DNA of 64,000 nt from Casuarina equisetifolia (lineage: Eukaryota; Streptophyta; Magnoliopsida; Fagales; Casuarinaceae), in contig CM052356.1 in the NCBI GenBank assembly GCA_028551475.1, positions 32,329,884-32,393,883 on the forward strand, given 5' to 3'. Positions 11,464 through 24,469 of this stretch are shown here, piece by piece. Under the pieces are notes generated by a model. It made no database searches, was not told the DNA's origin, and saw nothing but the letters and a program-made list of their open reading frames with translations. Position 1 is the stretch's first letter, and every line of letters begins with the position of its first letter. The position numbers and the translations under genes were made by a program.

Positions 11464-14020
11464 CCTTCCCGAAACACAGATCTGCAGGGAAAGACACGGA
11501 CTCTAAAAGCCAAAATTGAGTTAACAGATTTGGGACGAAAGAGCAAGACACCTCCTATGCCTGCTGTACGATCCGGATTGAGGTCGCAATATCTATGGTA
11601 CCCTTATTTTTTTTTTCATATATGCCCGTAAGATCCCAAAAGAGGGCTTATGCGGAACTTCAGTCTCACCTCTGTGGCCTCCCTGTTGAAGGTTAATAAT
11701 GTATACCGATCTAAAGCCTCCCTTCTGAGAATCTGATTTTTTTTTTTCTCTCTGTAGACCCTCGCGAATTTCTCAAATCTATGGCTTTGGTCGTAAAACG
11801 GTGCATTTCGTTCAGGTAAGTGAAACGGTGAGCTTCGGCTTTTCTCGGGTTGCGGGTCCCGGGTCGCTCTAGATGCACATGGGGCTCGCGGATCCGGACC
11901 GCTTCTCCTTCTTCGCCCGGCGTCATGAGTTTCCGGCCGTCAGGTTCTTCAACGGAGAGCTTCTCCGTCGGATTTCTCCTGGGTTACATGGTCTTCCGAG
12001 TAGCGACTGTTGGTCTCGAATCTTCCTTCTTCCTGTTTCTACGAGTGGGTCATTGGCGCAGCGGGTTGCGTCGCTGATCGGTAAAACCTCGTCCGGGTTG
12101 CGTCGCGCGCGCCTGAGCTGGATCGCGAACTGTGCACAGGTCGCGCGGGCTGGCCTTTTGTGCTCCTGGGTTTGGACTCGAAATGAAATATGGCCCGCAT
12201 AATATACCCCAACAAGCACGGTACCCAAATAAAACCGTGTAAAGTCTAATACAATATAATTATTAATATAACTATATAAAAACCAAATAAAAACTTGATT
12301 ATGGACCACAATGGCTCAAAAAATTTCCAAAATATCTCCTGATAAATGTTAAAATTGTCTAAAGGCTCAACGACTTAACCCAAATACTAATAGTTAAAAG
12401 GTTGGAGAGACATTTTTATCACTTAAACTTTACTTCAAGGAATTATAAATTTAACATGAGATTTTTTTTTTTTTTTTGTTACATACACCTTCTGGCATAA
12501 CGAGCAGGACTCCTTAAGATTTCGTCCGTGGCTCAACTGCCGCATTCCATTTTCCCTCAAACTTAGGCAACCTTGTGTTGGTTGCCACATGTGACGTTCT
12601 TCTAGAGTTTCTTCTTCCTTTTTGTTTCAGCAAGAGACTGGGTTGGTTAGCGTAAATACTTAGTTTTTCCCTGAAAAAAGATAGAAAAAATCAATAGAAC
12701 GCTAGGTAACGTCTTTTGAGTCTTATCCCCTTGTGGCTTGACTTAATTGGGTTGGTGCTCTCATTCTCTTTGTTTTTGAGTCAATGTAGAAGTGATATAT
12801 AGAAGTTTGGGAAGAGAAGAGATCCCCGATACAAAAAGGGAAAAAAAAAAAAAAAAGAGAAACGGCGACATCATCACATGGCACTTGCAGGATGGCACCA
12901 CCACCACTTCCACCACCACCATCACCTGTCACTAGCCGTGCAAACAGCACTCAATACAAACGTGTGGAACTTTGTTGCGCAATAGCAACTTTCATGGCAG
13001 ATAAGTTTCTCCAACCTGACCGAAAGTTGACCTTCACCTTCAAAATGGAAGCCAGCTGCATGCACTTCCCACCACCGTTACACTCACTTCCATTTGACTT
13101 TGACGCCAAAACACATTGCGTGTATGGATAACTCCACTTTCATACTAACACGCCACTAGCCAAATGGAAGCATAATCTACAAACTTACTTCTTCTAATTT
13201 AAGACTTATGTCGCCTCCCAATTTACCTAATAAAGTGAGTTTATGTCTCCCACTTACTAGGGAAAAAAAGCCAAGAGACAATTTTGTCAACTATAACTAA
13301 TCAGTGGGAGATGAGGATGGGAAAGGAGTTGTTTGAGATAATAATATTCTTCATACTCCAAGGGAGGTGCGTATTAAAAATGATGCGATATATTGTCTAA
13401 ATTTAATTTGACAAATTCTTCTTACTTTTGAGTCAATTTTCTTATAACAATGAGATCTTTAATATAAAAAAGTATTAAAAAGACAATAGTTATGTAGTAA
13501 AAACATAGTGTTTACTCATTTCGAAAAGACAAACTTATGAGCAAGATGGCTGTCGGCAAGAAGAGAAAGTCATGTACTCGGAGGGGTTAGAGCACATCCA
13601 ACGTTTGATTAGTATTATCTCTCACGAGAAACGGAGAAAAGAAGACAATGAAACTAAACTAAGTTAACCACGACTCCCTTAGTCTTCGCTTCGGATATAA
13701 TTCTTTATAGAATGTGGTCTACAACAGAGACACACTAAGACTAGTTTCAGGCTTCTACGGTCAAAAGTGGCTTTGTTTAAAAGTTGCTTTTTCTTGTAAA
13801 CTTTCCAAATCTCCAGCGTTACAAACGTTGCATGATTTGGCTAATAAGGATTTGATAAACCACTAACGTGGATTTGTTACTTGTCAAGTCGTCCTTCATG
13901 CACTGCGTATGCATTATCATATTAAGGATTAGTTTCAGTGGAGAAAATGATAAGCCACTATCTTCAACCTTTTCCTTTTCAATTCAATTTTTGGGGGCAA
14001 CCCTTGGCAACCATTTGCAT
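11464..14020. other. Intergenic spacer with a GC-rich island
   Basis: No gene I can support. 11830-12180 is clearly more GC-rich than its surroundings, with open frames on both strands but no recognisable domain. 12460-12480 has a T run; 12840-12855 an A run; 12890-12930 a CAC/CCA-rich patch that yields a proline-rich frame by composition alone. 12522-12576 resembles 7344-7392. The remainder (13150-14000) is AT-rich promoter-side DNA of the peroxidase gene. Confidence 0.5.
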
Positions 14021-14030
14021 TTATATATAC
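14021..14030 (+). promoter_or_regulatory. TATA-box-like element of the peroxidase gene
   Basis: TTATATATAC lies about 145 bp upstream of the peroxidase start codon at 14175, a normal distance for a plant core promoter with a short 5' UTR. Position and consensus are the only evidence. Confidence 0.45.
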
Positions 14031-14174
14031 ATTACTTGCTCTGGTTTCCTTCTAGGACAAACTCCAAGTCTCTCCCAACATACTCTGTGGTTCCTATTGT
14101 CAACCTTAATTCCTTCGGTTCCCTCTTTCCCGTTGTTGATCAATATGCCGATGAGATCTGTAAATTTAGGTAAG

Positions 14175-14453
14175 ATGGTTGTCGGCAATTTTCTTGCTCT
14201 AAGTTTAGTAGTGGAGATGCTAGTGAGTGGTTATAGCTTTGGAGTGAATGGTCTGAGTATGGAGTATTACATGATGAGTTGCCCATTTGTTGAACCAATT
14301 GTGAAGAACACAGTAACTGAAGCTTTGCAAGCCGATCCTACCCTCGCAGCCAGCCTTCTTAGAATGCATTTCCATGATTGCTTCGTTGAGGTTCTCTCTC
14401 TCTCTCTCTCTCTCTCTCCCCTTCGCTACCTCTCTCTCCCCTTCGCTACCTCT

Positions 14454-14491
<38 letters not shown>

Positions 14492-15592
14492 GACACACTC
14501 TTAGATGTTGCCTTCTTGTGAAAGATTTTCCCAGAAGATAATTTACAGGGATGAAACCCCGAGCTTGTTCTTCTTTTCTCTTTCTGGGTCTGAAAACATG
14601 GGTTATGTTGTTTTGTCAAGTAGGGATGTGATGGGTCGGTTCTCATCGACTCAACGAAAGATAACAAAGCCGAGAAGGACTCCCCTGCAAATTTGAGCCT
14701 CCGGGGATATGAAGTCATTGATGCAGCAAAAGAGGAGCTTGAAAAACAGTGCCCCGGGGTGGTCTCCTGCGCTGATATTCTTGCCATGGCTGCCAGAGAA
14801 GCTGTATTCTTTGTATGACCAAAATGTTTAACTCATTATTATCTTCTTCTTCTTCTTCTTCTTGAAATGATTTTTCTCAAATCTTTTTAACGAGCAACTG
14901 ATAACTGTAACAGGCTGGGGGTCCTGTATATGACATCCCAAAGGGAAGAAAGGATGGTAGGAGGTCTAAAATAGAAGACACAATCAACCTCCCCGCTCCC
15001 ATCCTCAATGCCTCCCAGCTGATTAACATGTTTGGCCAGCATGGTTTTACTGTCCAAGAAATGGTGGCTCTTTCTGGTAAATACGTAAAAAGCTTTACAC
15101 TTGCTTCTTCCTGAAGCCGAAATTATTGCCACCAATACTCAAGGGGGGTTAACATGTCGCCGTTGAAGGTTTCTTGTGGGCTTGGTTTTTGAGATCTTTG
15201 GTTTTGATGTAGGGGCGCATACCCTGGGAGTGGCAAGATGCGCGTCATTCAAAAACCGATTGAGCGATGTGGATCCAACTATGGATGCAGACTTCGCCAA
15301 GACGCTGTCCAAAACGTGCACCGCCGGCGACGCGGCGGAGCAACCCTTCGACGCCACGAGGAACGCCTTCGACAGCCTTTACTACAACGCTCTGCAGAGG
15401 AAAGCGGGTTTGCTTAGTTCAGACCAAACACTTTTCACCGACGCAAGAACCAGAGGCCTCGTGAATGGCTACGCGTTCAACCAAGCTATGTTCTTCTTTG
15501 ATTTCCAGCGGGCCATTGTGAAAATGGGCACGCTTGATGTCAAAGGAGGTGCAAAAGGCGAAGTACGAGGATCTTGCCGTAAAATTAACTGA
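14175..15592 (+). CDS. PER47: Class III peroxidase, peroxidase 47-like
   Basis: Four exons: 14175..14390, 14624..14812, 14914..15076, 15213..15592, giving 315 aa (Arabidopsis PER47 is of similar length). A signal peptide covers about residues 1-25. Distal-side RMHFHDCF carries the catalytic Arg and His; ALSGAHTLG carries the proximal haem-ligand His; all eight conserved Cys for four disulfides are present. These secreted haem enzymes oxidise phenolics with H2O2, in lignin/cell-wall polymerisation or H2O2 turnover. The MMSCPF and NLSLRGYE segments and the C-terminal GEVR-SCR-IN match peroxidase 47 most closely. An upstream in-frame ATG (14145) would add ten residues; 14175 is preferred by length and signal peptide. 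Intron 1 has an unusual donor, GTTCTCTC, running straight into a CT microsatellite. Confidence 0.95.
14394..14489. repeat. (CT)n microsatellite with a 20-bp duplication in peroxidase intron 1
   Basis: CT repeats begin three bases after the splice donor and continue to about 14489. They are interrupted by two head-to-tail copies of a 20-bp unit (14418-14437, 14438-14457) containing CTTCGCTACC. Likely length-polymorphic. Confidence 0.9.
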
Positions 15593-16803
15593 TAAACTAA
15601 GAACTTGTCTGTTGAATTGGAGTATAATACAAATCAATAATCGTTTTGAAGTCTGTTGTGTCTTCACCCGGCTTCAGTGTACTGGGATTTTTGTACCTCT
15701 TTTTTGTGTAAAAATGTAAAATAAATTTGAATTTCAGAATATTTTTCTCGTGCAATATTTATCGGTATAATCTCATGGACAAATAAAAGATATTTGGTCT
15801 TTGAAGGGATCTTGATGTAATTTGCTGAGACATAATGTTATTCTATTATTTAAGTAATGGCTTTATGGTGTGGTGTGAATGTTTAGTTTCATATTGTTAA
15901 TGTGTTATTGTGTGTATGTGGTTAACTATGATTTTATTATTTCACTTTATGAATTAGTTTTTGAGCAAAGAATGAACTTCTTGATATAATGTTAGAAGTC
16001 AAGTTTTTTTTTTAAAAAACCTTATGGATATTAGAATGTTATGAGTTCATGTATGCAATAGCATCATAGGATGGTTTTTGTTAAACAATTATGGTTAGGG
16101 AACGCATTGTACTATAAATATTTGATCTAACATTATTAAGGTGTGAATATATATGTACTTAGTTAAATATGAGTATATTTCTATACTTGATGAGTTAGCC
16201 CTTGAGATGAGAACGAACTTCTTAATACTTTAATTATTTTACGTGAAATTACCCACCTTAAAATTGCTATTTAATATAAAACTATTCACATGCCTATAGC
16301 CTCAACAGAATGATAACAACCTAATACCAACATGCCATGATGGCATAAAATAAATACCTAAAAAAAATAAAAAATCCTCATGTTTGGTAGGTGTTGAAAA
16401 TGGTGCAGATAATTATTGGGAGTGTTACCTTTTTTAACATTGATTTTTAAAGAAAAGAATAAACTTTTCAAACATAATATTATAATTTAAATTTTAGTTA
16501 TGCTGCCTTCAGAAATTTGTAGGAAAATGCGCTTGGACTCTAGTAATACTTGAAAGCCACAAGTTTTTCCAAGATTTCTCGAACAATTCGAATGATTACT
16601 TGTCCATATTTAATCTAATTCTGTACCAGAAAGACTTTTGAATCGAATCCGTCCGACCGAGAATTGGTTGAAACATAAATGGGCCAGTGGTTGGTGTCAA
16701 TCGGGCCCTGGTCCAAATCGTTTTCTTACTCTTGACTCTCGCGTAGATCCAGTTTTCTACTCTCCAAATTTTCTCGGAAAGATAGTGAGAAAATAATATC
16801 GAG
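15593..16803. other. Intergenic spacer, peroxidase 3' side to SFT2 promoter
   Basis: AT-rich, no open frame of interest. The first part must include the peroxidase 3' UTR and the last 100-200 bp the SFT2 5' UTR. No repeat or RNA gene recognised. Confidence 0.5.
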
Positions 16804-19800
16804 ATGGAGAAGATGAACCAGGCGTTGGAGAAGATGAAGATGCTTGTGGGAATGGAGGTGGAAGAGGAGGAAGAACGCTGTGCTGCATCGCTAGAAGAGA
16901 GCGGCTCCTTCGCTTTCATGGACGACTTCAATCGCAACTGCACCTTGTCCACCAAGCAGGTCTTCGCTTTTGCCTCTCTTTTGTTGCTTTGGGGAAAAAC
17001 CCATGAAACGATTAGCTAGATATTCTAATCTTGAATAATTGTAAAAAGCCGTGTGAGCTTATGCTAAGCTGCAACTCTTTTGCAGTTAGAGTAGTCCCTC
17101 AAACAGTTGCATAACTTGGTTAGAAAGTAGGCAGAAAGATTTTTGGACGGGGTAATGGTGGGGGAAGGTTGGGATTTCTAGATCTTGGCTGGTTGCTAGT
17201 GTCTGGACTGGGTGTGTTTTGGAATTTCTTGTGGTAACGAAGAATGAAATGCAAAGGTTATTTCTGGAGGAAGCTGTGAGCTCAATTGGGTGATCTTCCA
17301 TCTGAGTTAGTGGTCAATGTGAGCTGACATTGGTTAGATCTACATTTTCTTTCCCTCGTCTTGGAGGATTTTTTTGTGGTTAATTGGGTATGCTCCGTTT
17401 GAGCTCCATGGTTTCGCATTGTATTTACCAACTTTTGTTTTTAATGTACGAAGATTTTCCATTCCTTTCATAAGTTGCTTTTTATAAGTCTCTCTCACTC
17501 CCTCTTTGTGATTAAACAGAGGTTTAACGGTTTTGTCATATGCTTTGTTGCTGGTTTGACATGTACGTTCTTGGTAAGTTTCGACTCTTATACGATTTGA
17601 GTTGCTATTTCCTTTCTAATTTCTTGTTTCTCATCACTTTAGTTATATTTCCATATAAGTGCAAAGTAAATAGAAGCGAGTTCATTTAGATGAATGGAAA
17701 CTGTCAAGTATTGTTGTTTGTCCAAATATCATTCTCTGCCCAAGAACCTAATGCATGAAGGGCTAATCTATCTCACATTTACAACTGGCTAATTACTTCA
17801 TGATTAGCTGATCTTAGCCAGCAATCTTGAGGATGCTGTCTTCCCAAACTGGTTCTTGTTATTAAGAATCTCATCAATGATTACTCTTTTCTCTCTCCCT
17901 CCTTCCCCATCAATCATGTGCGGTCCCCTAACCCCAGCACCCCCCGCTCCCCAAGATTGTTAATGGTCTTGCTTTTTGCCCACTCAAGTGATCTAAGGCT
18001 TAATCTATTGGATTGAGAATTACCTTTATTTTGAAAATGCTCTATATTACCACAGGAAAATTTTCTCTGCAGAATAAGAGTAACTTGTTTTCTTCTGACA
18101 CTTGCCACTGCTTGGTTGCTACCTTATTGTTAATGTAGTCTTTTATCCGTGATTTTTGTATGATTCACCAATTTCAGATACGAACATAAGGATGCAACTT
18201 ATTTCTTGAAAGCTTGCTATGCTTTGATGAACTGTAATAAACTCTTCTACTAAGTGCTGGAACATATGTGAGGACAAGTCAGATATTCAAGCCTGCATTC
18301 ACTAGGTGGGATTAAAAATTTTACTTGGCATAATATTCCTTGGATGGGTAGCGAGTAAGTATGTTCTACTACATATATGCTTTTAGTGAGGGGGGCACTG
18401 AAACATCTTAGAATAAATGACTTAGGATTAGAAAATGATATGCGATTCATGGTTTTACAGGGTATTCAAGGTTATAAGTTGTGAAGCAATATTTCCCTTG
18501 CATGAGTTAGTATTAATAGAGATCTTGATATTCCATAGGGCACCTTCAAAAATTAAAATGGCTAATATGCGCACATTTTTTTCTGTCCATGGACAGTCGA
18601 TGCTTGTATTCTTCAATCCAATCAAGTTTGGGATAACATTCACACTTGGCAACCTTCTTGCACTTGGAAGGTTTGTATTTATATTTGTATGCTCTCATCT
18701 AATTGAATAGTTATATTGGCATGTTGCATCTCTTTTGTTTTTCTTTACGCCCCATGTTGTTGGTGGGATTGGATACAGGAAATGGGCAATGCAGATGAGA
18801 TTATGTAAATTTCTTTGGTTTTTACCGTTCAGATATAGCCAAAGCAATGGACTTATGACTGAAGAATAAGATTGTTTTCTTAGTTCATATATATAAAATT
18901 TCAGAACTTCGTTTTTTCTTTTTGATGCACCGAAATGTGAGAGCTTTTGTTGGGTTTGTTGTTTTCTTGTCATATCTAAAACTTTTGGCCATTTGTTTCA
19001 ATGGATAATAATTTTGTCATTGATGTGAGCAATCTTTCGTAAGAGACGAATTTGCTGGCCAAGTCTTGTTCTCTGACTTCGGCATACAGTGGTTGTATCA
19101 TTGTTGCATATTCAGTAGCTGTATCACTACTTCTCAATTTTTTGATACCTTCTTTCAAATAGCTTATAGGAGTAGCTATTCATATTTTATTTTGTCATAG
19201 TTATTCTACATGACTATTTTATGAACTTCAGATGCTAAGTTATGTCTTTTGTTTGGCAGCACAGCATTTCTCATAGGCCCCAAGAGGCAAGTGACGATGA
19301 TGCTTGACCCTGTTCGAATTTATGCTACAGCCATATACCTTGCAAGCATAATCATCGCCTTGTTTTGTGCCCTCTATGTACGTTGCAATGGTGGCCCTTT
19401 GTTTGCTTTTTTCCTCCCATATATTTCTCTTACAGCGATCTACCTTTAAACAGCACAATAATTCTAACTCATCCTGAGTTATTATTCTTTTTTGTATTTG
19501 GCCAGGTGCATAACAAGTTGTTGACACTTTTAGCCATTGTTTTAGAGTTTGGTGCACTAATTTGGTAAGTGAAGTGTCTCTCTTATTCAGCTTTCCATGT
19601 GGCATTTTATAGTGCAGATAATTAACAAAGTAGGGTCAACACCAAGTGTTAATGATGATTAATTTCATGCAAGAATGAGGTAGATTCCTTAAGTTTTGAA
19701 ATAATCTGGTTTTTTTAATTAATCAAGTGTCACAGAAGTTTAACTTATACCCACTACCATGAAAAGAAATATCACCCACTTGGATGACATGCAAAATGAT

Positions 19801-20454
19801 ATCTGTACTGCCATATTAAGCAACTCTCTAGCTTGAAGCAGCTTACGTTTGTAACATCCTCAGATTTTTAACTTTATTGTCTGGTCTTACAACTTTGGAG
19901 AAATCTCAACCTGATAACTTTGGAGGTTCCAATTGCACATTTTTTTTTTTTTTTAATTTTATACAAAGTTTCAAACTTGTTCTTTTCCGCATTTTCATTG
20001 CAATAATGCCACATCTTCATCGTGTGCCTGGAGACATGTTGATATAAACAGTCTATTAGAGTTGATTCTCTGTAGAAAGTGTGCAGAATTTTCGTTATTT
20101 TGGAGTTGTATAAATTTTTGTTGCTTACATCATTTGTGTCTAACATCAAGCAAGTGAATGTTTATATTGGCTGAACCCTACGATATGCATCAAGTTGTCA
20201 AAGGTGAAAATTGGCTGAAAAGGTGAATGCTTAAGTCGAGAGAAAGTAGTTTGAATGTTTCAACAATTATATCATGGCTATTAAATGTCTAATGCTAGTT
20301 CTCTGTCCATCTCTGTCACAAATATGAAGCATTATTTTTCAATACTGATTTTTCCCTTTGTATTGTGATTAATAGGTATAGCTTGAGCTACATACCTTTT
20401 GCAAGGTCGATGGTTTCGAAGGTCATGATAGGTTGTTTTGACACAGATTTTTAG
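16804..20454 (+). CDS. SFT2: SFT2-like vesicle transport protein
   Basis: Six exons: 16804..16959, 17520..17573, 18597..18670, 19260..19377, 19506..19564, 20376..20454, all GT-AG, giving 179 aa. The N-terminal 50 residues are cytosolic and acidic (a run of Glu at about 20-24). Four hydrophobic membrane spans follow, at about 53-76, 80-103, 112-135 and 138-160. Family hallmarks are FFNPIKFGITFTLGNLLALG, FLIGPKRQ and SYIPFARSMV. Yeast Sft2 is a Golgi tetraspan protein that acts with Got1 in retrograde fusion of endosome-derived vesicles with the Golgi; the same role is inferred here. Introns are long (560 to 1,023 bp for most), but coding sequence is intact. The C-terminal tail GCFDTDF is short and may vary between species. 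Confidence 0.95.
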
Positions 20455-23400
20455 TTGGAATCTGAAAATAAAGAATGTAGATGGATGCATTGGAAAATTT
20501 CTAAGACGATTGAGATATATACAAGATTCACTTATGTGGACTGATGCATGCTGAGTTTAGTCCACTGTAAAGGTAGCGGCAGAACCTAGATGTTGTTTGT
20601 ATGTCTAGAGTCTAGGTTGTTGAACAAGAAGACCGAGCCAAGACTGAAATTGTTTGCTGAATTTGGGGCGACCCTTTGTTAATATGTAATAATATCTTTA
20701 CTCGTACTTCTTTCCTCTTCCTCTTTTGGATCAAAATCTCATAAAGCATCCCCAAACTTGGTAGTTTCTTGCAACCATTGGCTGTTATGCAATTGATATA
20801 TGCACCTCAATAATTGTAGTTCTTTTCGCTAGTCCGGCTTTAAATCATGGGAATAACTTATTTAGTGTTGTAGCTGAATATCGGCATCTCAATCCAACCA
20901 GAAATAAAACATGTAGGCTTTTGTATGTCGACTTGAATGCACGGTACAAAAAACTGTTCAAAATATGTTGATAGTAACAGTCGGAATCATCTAGCCAGTG
21001 TGCCGTCGTATTAGGCTACAAGGTTTCCCTAGTTGTAGTGAGATGATGACTGCAAGTCTTGTATGGTGCCAAACAATATTCACCCTTTGTAAGCAGTCAG
21101 CAGTTTTAGTGATTTTAGTTATTGGTTATTAGTTATCTAAGACTGGAAGTCTTAATTTCGATGTGACATAAACAGAAAACGAGAACTTAAAAAGGGATGA
21201 CGAAGTGGTTACCATAACATGGGAGAAATGGATTTGCAGAATTAAATGGCATTACCAGGACTTGGGACCCCTCCCTCTAGGTGGGGATAAAGGGGATAAA
21301 AGCCTTTCGTCGCTGTTTGTCACCACCACTGCTTTTTATGCTGTCAAACTCGGGCAAATCCATGCATTTGGATCATTTTGTTATTTTCTAGTGGGACAAT
21401 GACGTTGTTTCAAGGACAAGACTATTTGTCAATCGGTGATGTGTAAAACGTCAGTGTTTGTGATAGAACCTTTTTCTTATCTTGTGCAATGCGGTTGGAC
21501 TAATTCGTTCAAATCATTTCTTTTTCTTGAAAGATGACATGATCGTCCAGAACCATCAGGAAAACTGCCTCATTCAAGCTCCCACTGACTTGTTTTCTCT
21601 AATTATTTGCAAATGGAGCACTAGTAGATCAAATGCTTTTACTAGCGGTGTCTCTTTCATGAAAAGCAAAATTCCTAATTGGATTAAATGAGTATCCAAG
21701 TCTAAAGCATGTCTAAGGGATGAGCACTTGGTATTAGTCTTAATCTTAATCATATCATTGCGAGCATTGTGAGCAAAGAATGGAGGAAATCAAGATCGAT
21801 CAGCCGCCTAGCAAGCCCACTACTCAGCATTATTTGATAAAAAGGGATGTAGGAATCAATTGCGGTGGCCTTTAAATAATACAAAGGATCATGGAAGCAT
21901 CAATTAGTGCCTATGATTATCATAATTAGACCTCCAATTCCAATTTTAACTTCTCTGGGTATCCTAAGCTCAGGACTTATTCCTCCCGTGAAGACAGAGT
22001 GAATTGGTCAAGTCCTACTCAACCTTAATCGAAAAGAGTTTTTTTTTTTTTTTCTTTTTTCTTCTTCGCCTCCCCCACCTGTAATTAATAAATAAATTAT
22101 TTTCTCACGGATTGAATTATCAAGATCCTCATATTTCTACCGGCGGAATTTTCAGGCCACCTCAGGTTACTGAAACAGATGGTACCGGATTCTGCATGTT
22201 GTATGATCTCAAAGTATCTGGTCGCAATCACGTGCTACCATCATTCCAGATTAAGCCAAATAGTTATAGTACTAATGTAGAATCTTGGATTTATCATCTT
22301 TGAAGCCTTAAGCAAATTCAGAAGAAGTTACTCCTTCGCTTCCACAAGAAAGTGTTGTTTAAGTTAGACTATCGTAAAGGTGAATCGAGAAGCGTCACAG
22401 CCAAGATAAAAGCTGGAGATGTTGGAATGAACATGCTGTCCTAGCTACTATTGTGTGTGACCGATAGAAAAATGCCTAAAGTCTAACCTAAAAGTTGAAA
22501 AGATATTTTTTTATATTTAAACACTATTCAAGTATTGCATTTGCTCATTATAAGACTTCTTCTCTAACAGTCTTATTTATATGGAGTATACCTCAAATTT
22601 AAGGTTGAACAAAATAGAGTGGATCCTTTTCACACATTGAGCACATTTTAAAGGCTTATGATTGAATGAAAAGTTGTAATATATCAATTTGGACTTTAAT
22701 ACCATGTTAATAATAAATTTAAAATCTAACTTAAAAGTTAACTTATAAGTTGAAATGATATTTTTTATATTTAAATACTATTTAGATTACATCTTTTCTT
22801 ATATGGGACTTTCATCCCCTACAATAGCAATGTGACAATGAGAACCTAGAAGTCCAACGCTCCACAACGCACCAATGGCTCCATATGTCCAAGGAGATCC
22901 ATAGCAGCGAACTGTTAAGTAATTATGATATTCTTAGTGTTAAATCAACGCATCTAAGCTAATCATCTGATTGATACCCAAGTGAAGCCAACCCCACATC
23001 ATAAAAGGCATCCAAGTGTGGTGAAACCGAAGAAACCCTACAAGATTGGTGCAAATCGTAGGTCTAATAAGCACCTTCAAGTGGGTTCTGATCTTCCCTG
23101 AATCATCTAAAAAACCGACTTCCTGTTGTTTACTTGCATTTGCTTTCCCTTTCACTACGAAGATAAGAATCGAAGTGAAAATGAGTGTCTTATCCATCCT
23201 ATTCCAAATATCAAGTATGCGACCTTTTTGTACTTCCAAAAATGCTGTATCTCCGTTGACGATACCATACCATTTCTGTAGAGAATAGCCTGTTGTATTG
23301 AATGCGCTAGTCCAGAAAAATCGCTGTAATGCTCTGTTCTACTCGGAATTATGAATGACTCATAAAGGATAATAAATAAGCAAACAAAAGGGGAAGGTCA

Positions 23401-23728
23401 ATTTCTGACTTCATACAATTCCATGAACTCTAAAGATTTGCACCAAAAAAAGAAAAAAAAAGGCAATGATAAAAAGATAAAAGAAACAAACTAGGATGAT
23501 AGAAGAGGCAGGTTTAAATACTTCAAAAGCAAGGACATTTTCCATGCGTTTGAAACTCTGATATTTATGACTCGCTAAACCAGACTACTTGGAAGAACTA
23601 GTAACACATGCAATCATACACCCAAATAGGAAAGACAATCTTTCATGAGGAAAAGAATTAATAAATATGAACATAAGCTAAGCCGGAAATGGAAGCATTT
23701 GAAGGAATGAGATAGGTGAGTGCCTCAT
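20455..23728. other. Intergenic spacer, 3.3 kb
   Basis: Convergent spacer between SFT2 (plus) and the ZF-HD gene (minus). No gene found. Two diverged related stretches occur at about 22482-22530 and 22712-22790 (both with GTTGAAA-GATATTTTTTATATTTAAA), probably remnants of one old element. A poly-T run is at 22039-22055 and a poly-A-rich run at about 23443-23462. Confidence 0.5.
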
Positions 23729-24469
23729 CTAGCTAGTGGAGCTTTTCTTCACAAAGTTGTGTTTGTTGTTATGCATCCACACCTTGAGAACTCTCCTCTT
23801 GATCCCAATCTCTTGGCAGAAATGCTGCACTACAGATTCTTCCAGCTTCTGCATCCTCCACCCAGCCTTCTCTGCAAAGCTCAACATCTTTTCCTTTTGT
23901 TCTTTCGTAAACTTTGTCCTAAATCTCTTTCTCGCCTTTTCAGCTGGCCTTGCCCCGGCACCACTGCGGTAATCATGATCCTTCTCATCAGACTCAGAGG
24001 GGACCGACCCACTTTTGTAGGACATTATCATAGTATTTGTAGGATACCCTAAGGGTGAACCCGGAATTGCATTGTGATTATGGCCCACGGTGGGTGATCT
24101 CCTGGCGTTGTTGAATACTAATGAAGTCTGGTAAAATGGAAACGGGTACTCAGATTCTATTTCTTTCCTGTGGAAATTTCTGTGGCAGCTGCAAGCTGAG
24201 CACCTGAGGGCTTCAATGGTGCCTTCATCTCCACTTGGCATGAACTCCCCACACCCATCAATCGCATTCCCGCCAATTGCCGCTGCATGGTTCTTCAGGC
24301 ATTCCCTGTACCTCACCGCCTTCTTGTGGGGTCTCCGGTCCTCCAAGGTTGGAGGGCTTGCACTGTTTGAGCGATGGATTTCTGAAAGAGGAACATTGTC
24401 ACCATTTACTCCATCGTCGCTGCCGTTTCTTGAAAATGGAATTTCTGCTCGTTGGGCCGAATTATTCAT
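23729..24469 (-). CDS. Zinc-finger homeodomain (ZF-HD) transcription factor
   Basis: Single exon of 246 aa, typical of this plant-specific family, which usually lacks introns in the coding region. Residues about 51-103 form the ZF-HD dimerisation zinc finger ([15 protein letters not shown], then [20 protein letters not shown]), with the conserved Cys and His in place. Residues about 180-242 form the homeodomain (RFRTKFT, then [12 protein letters not shown] for the recognition helix), with the plant ZF-HD basic end. The linker is Ser/Pro-rich and probably disordered. It should act in the nucleus as a homo- or heterodimer on ATTA-core sites; ZHD genes act in floral, shoot and stress development. 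The start at 24469 ([10 protein letters not shown]) is the first ATG of the frame. Which ZHD number it is cannot be decided. Confidence 0.96.
   Translation of the reverse strand: MNNSAQRAEIPFSRNGSDDGVNGDNVPLSEIHRSNSASPPTLEDRRPHKKAVRYRECLKNHAAAIGGNAIDGCGEFMPSGDEGTIEALRCSACSCHRNFHRKEIESEYPFPFYQTSLVFNNARRSPTVGHNHNAIPGSPLGYPTNTMIMSYKSGSVPSESDEKDHDYRSGAGARPAEKARKRFRTKFTKEQKEKMLSFAEKAGWRMQKLEESVVQHFCQEIGIKRRVLKVWMHNNKHNFVKKSSTS

Noticed and set aside
11873-12202. 109-codon open frame in the GC-rich island
   Set aside because: No recognised domain and similar-length frames on both strands; kept only as a compositional oddity.
12723-13131. Proline-rich open frame (about 12892) and its opposite-strand partner
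   Set aside because: Driven by a CCA/CAC-rich patch; no splice structure, no known domain.
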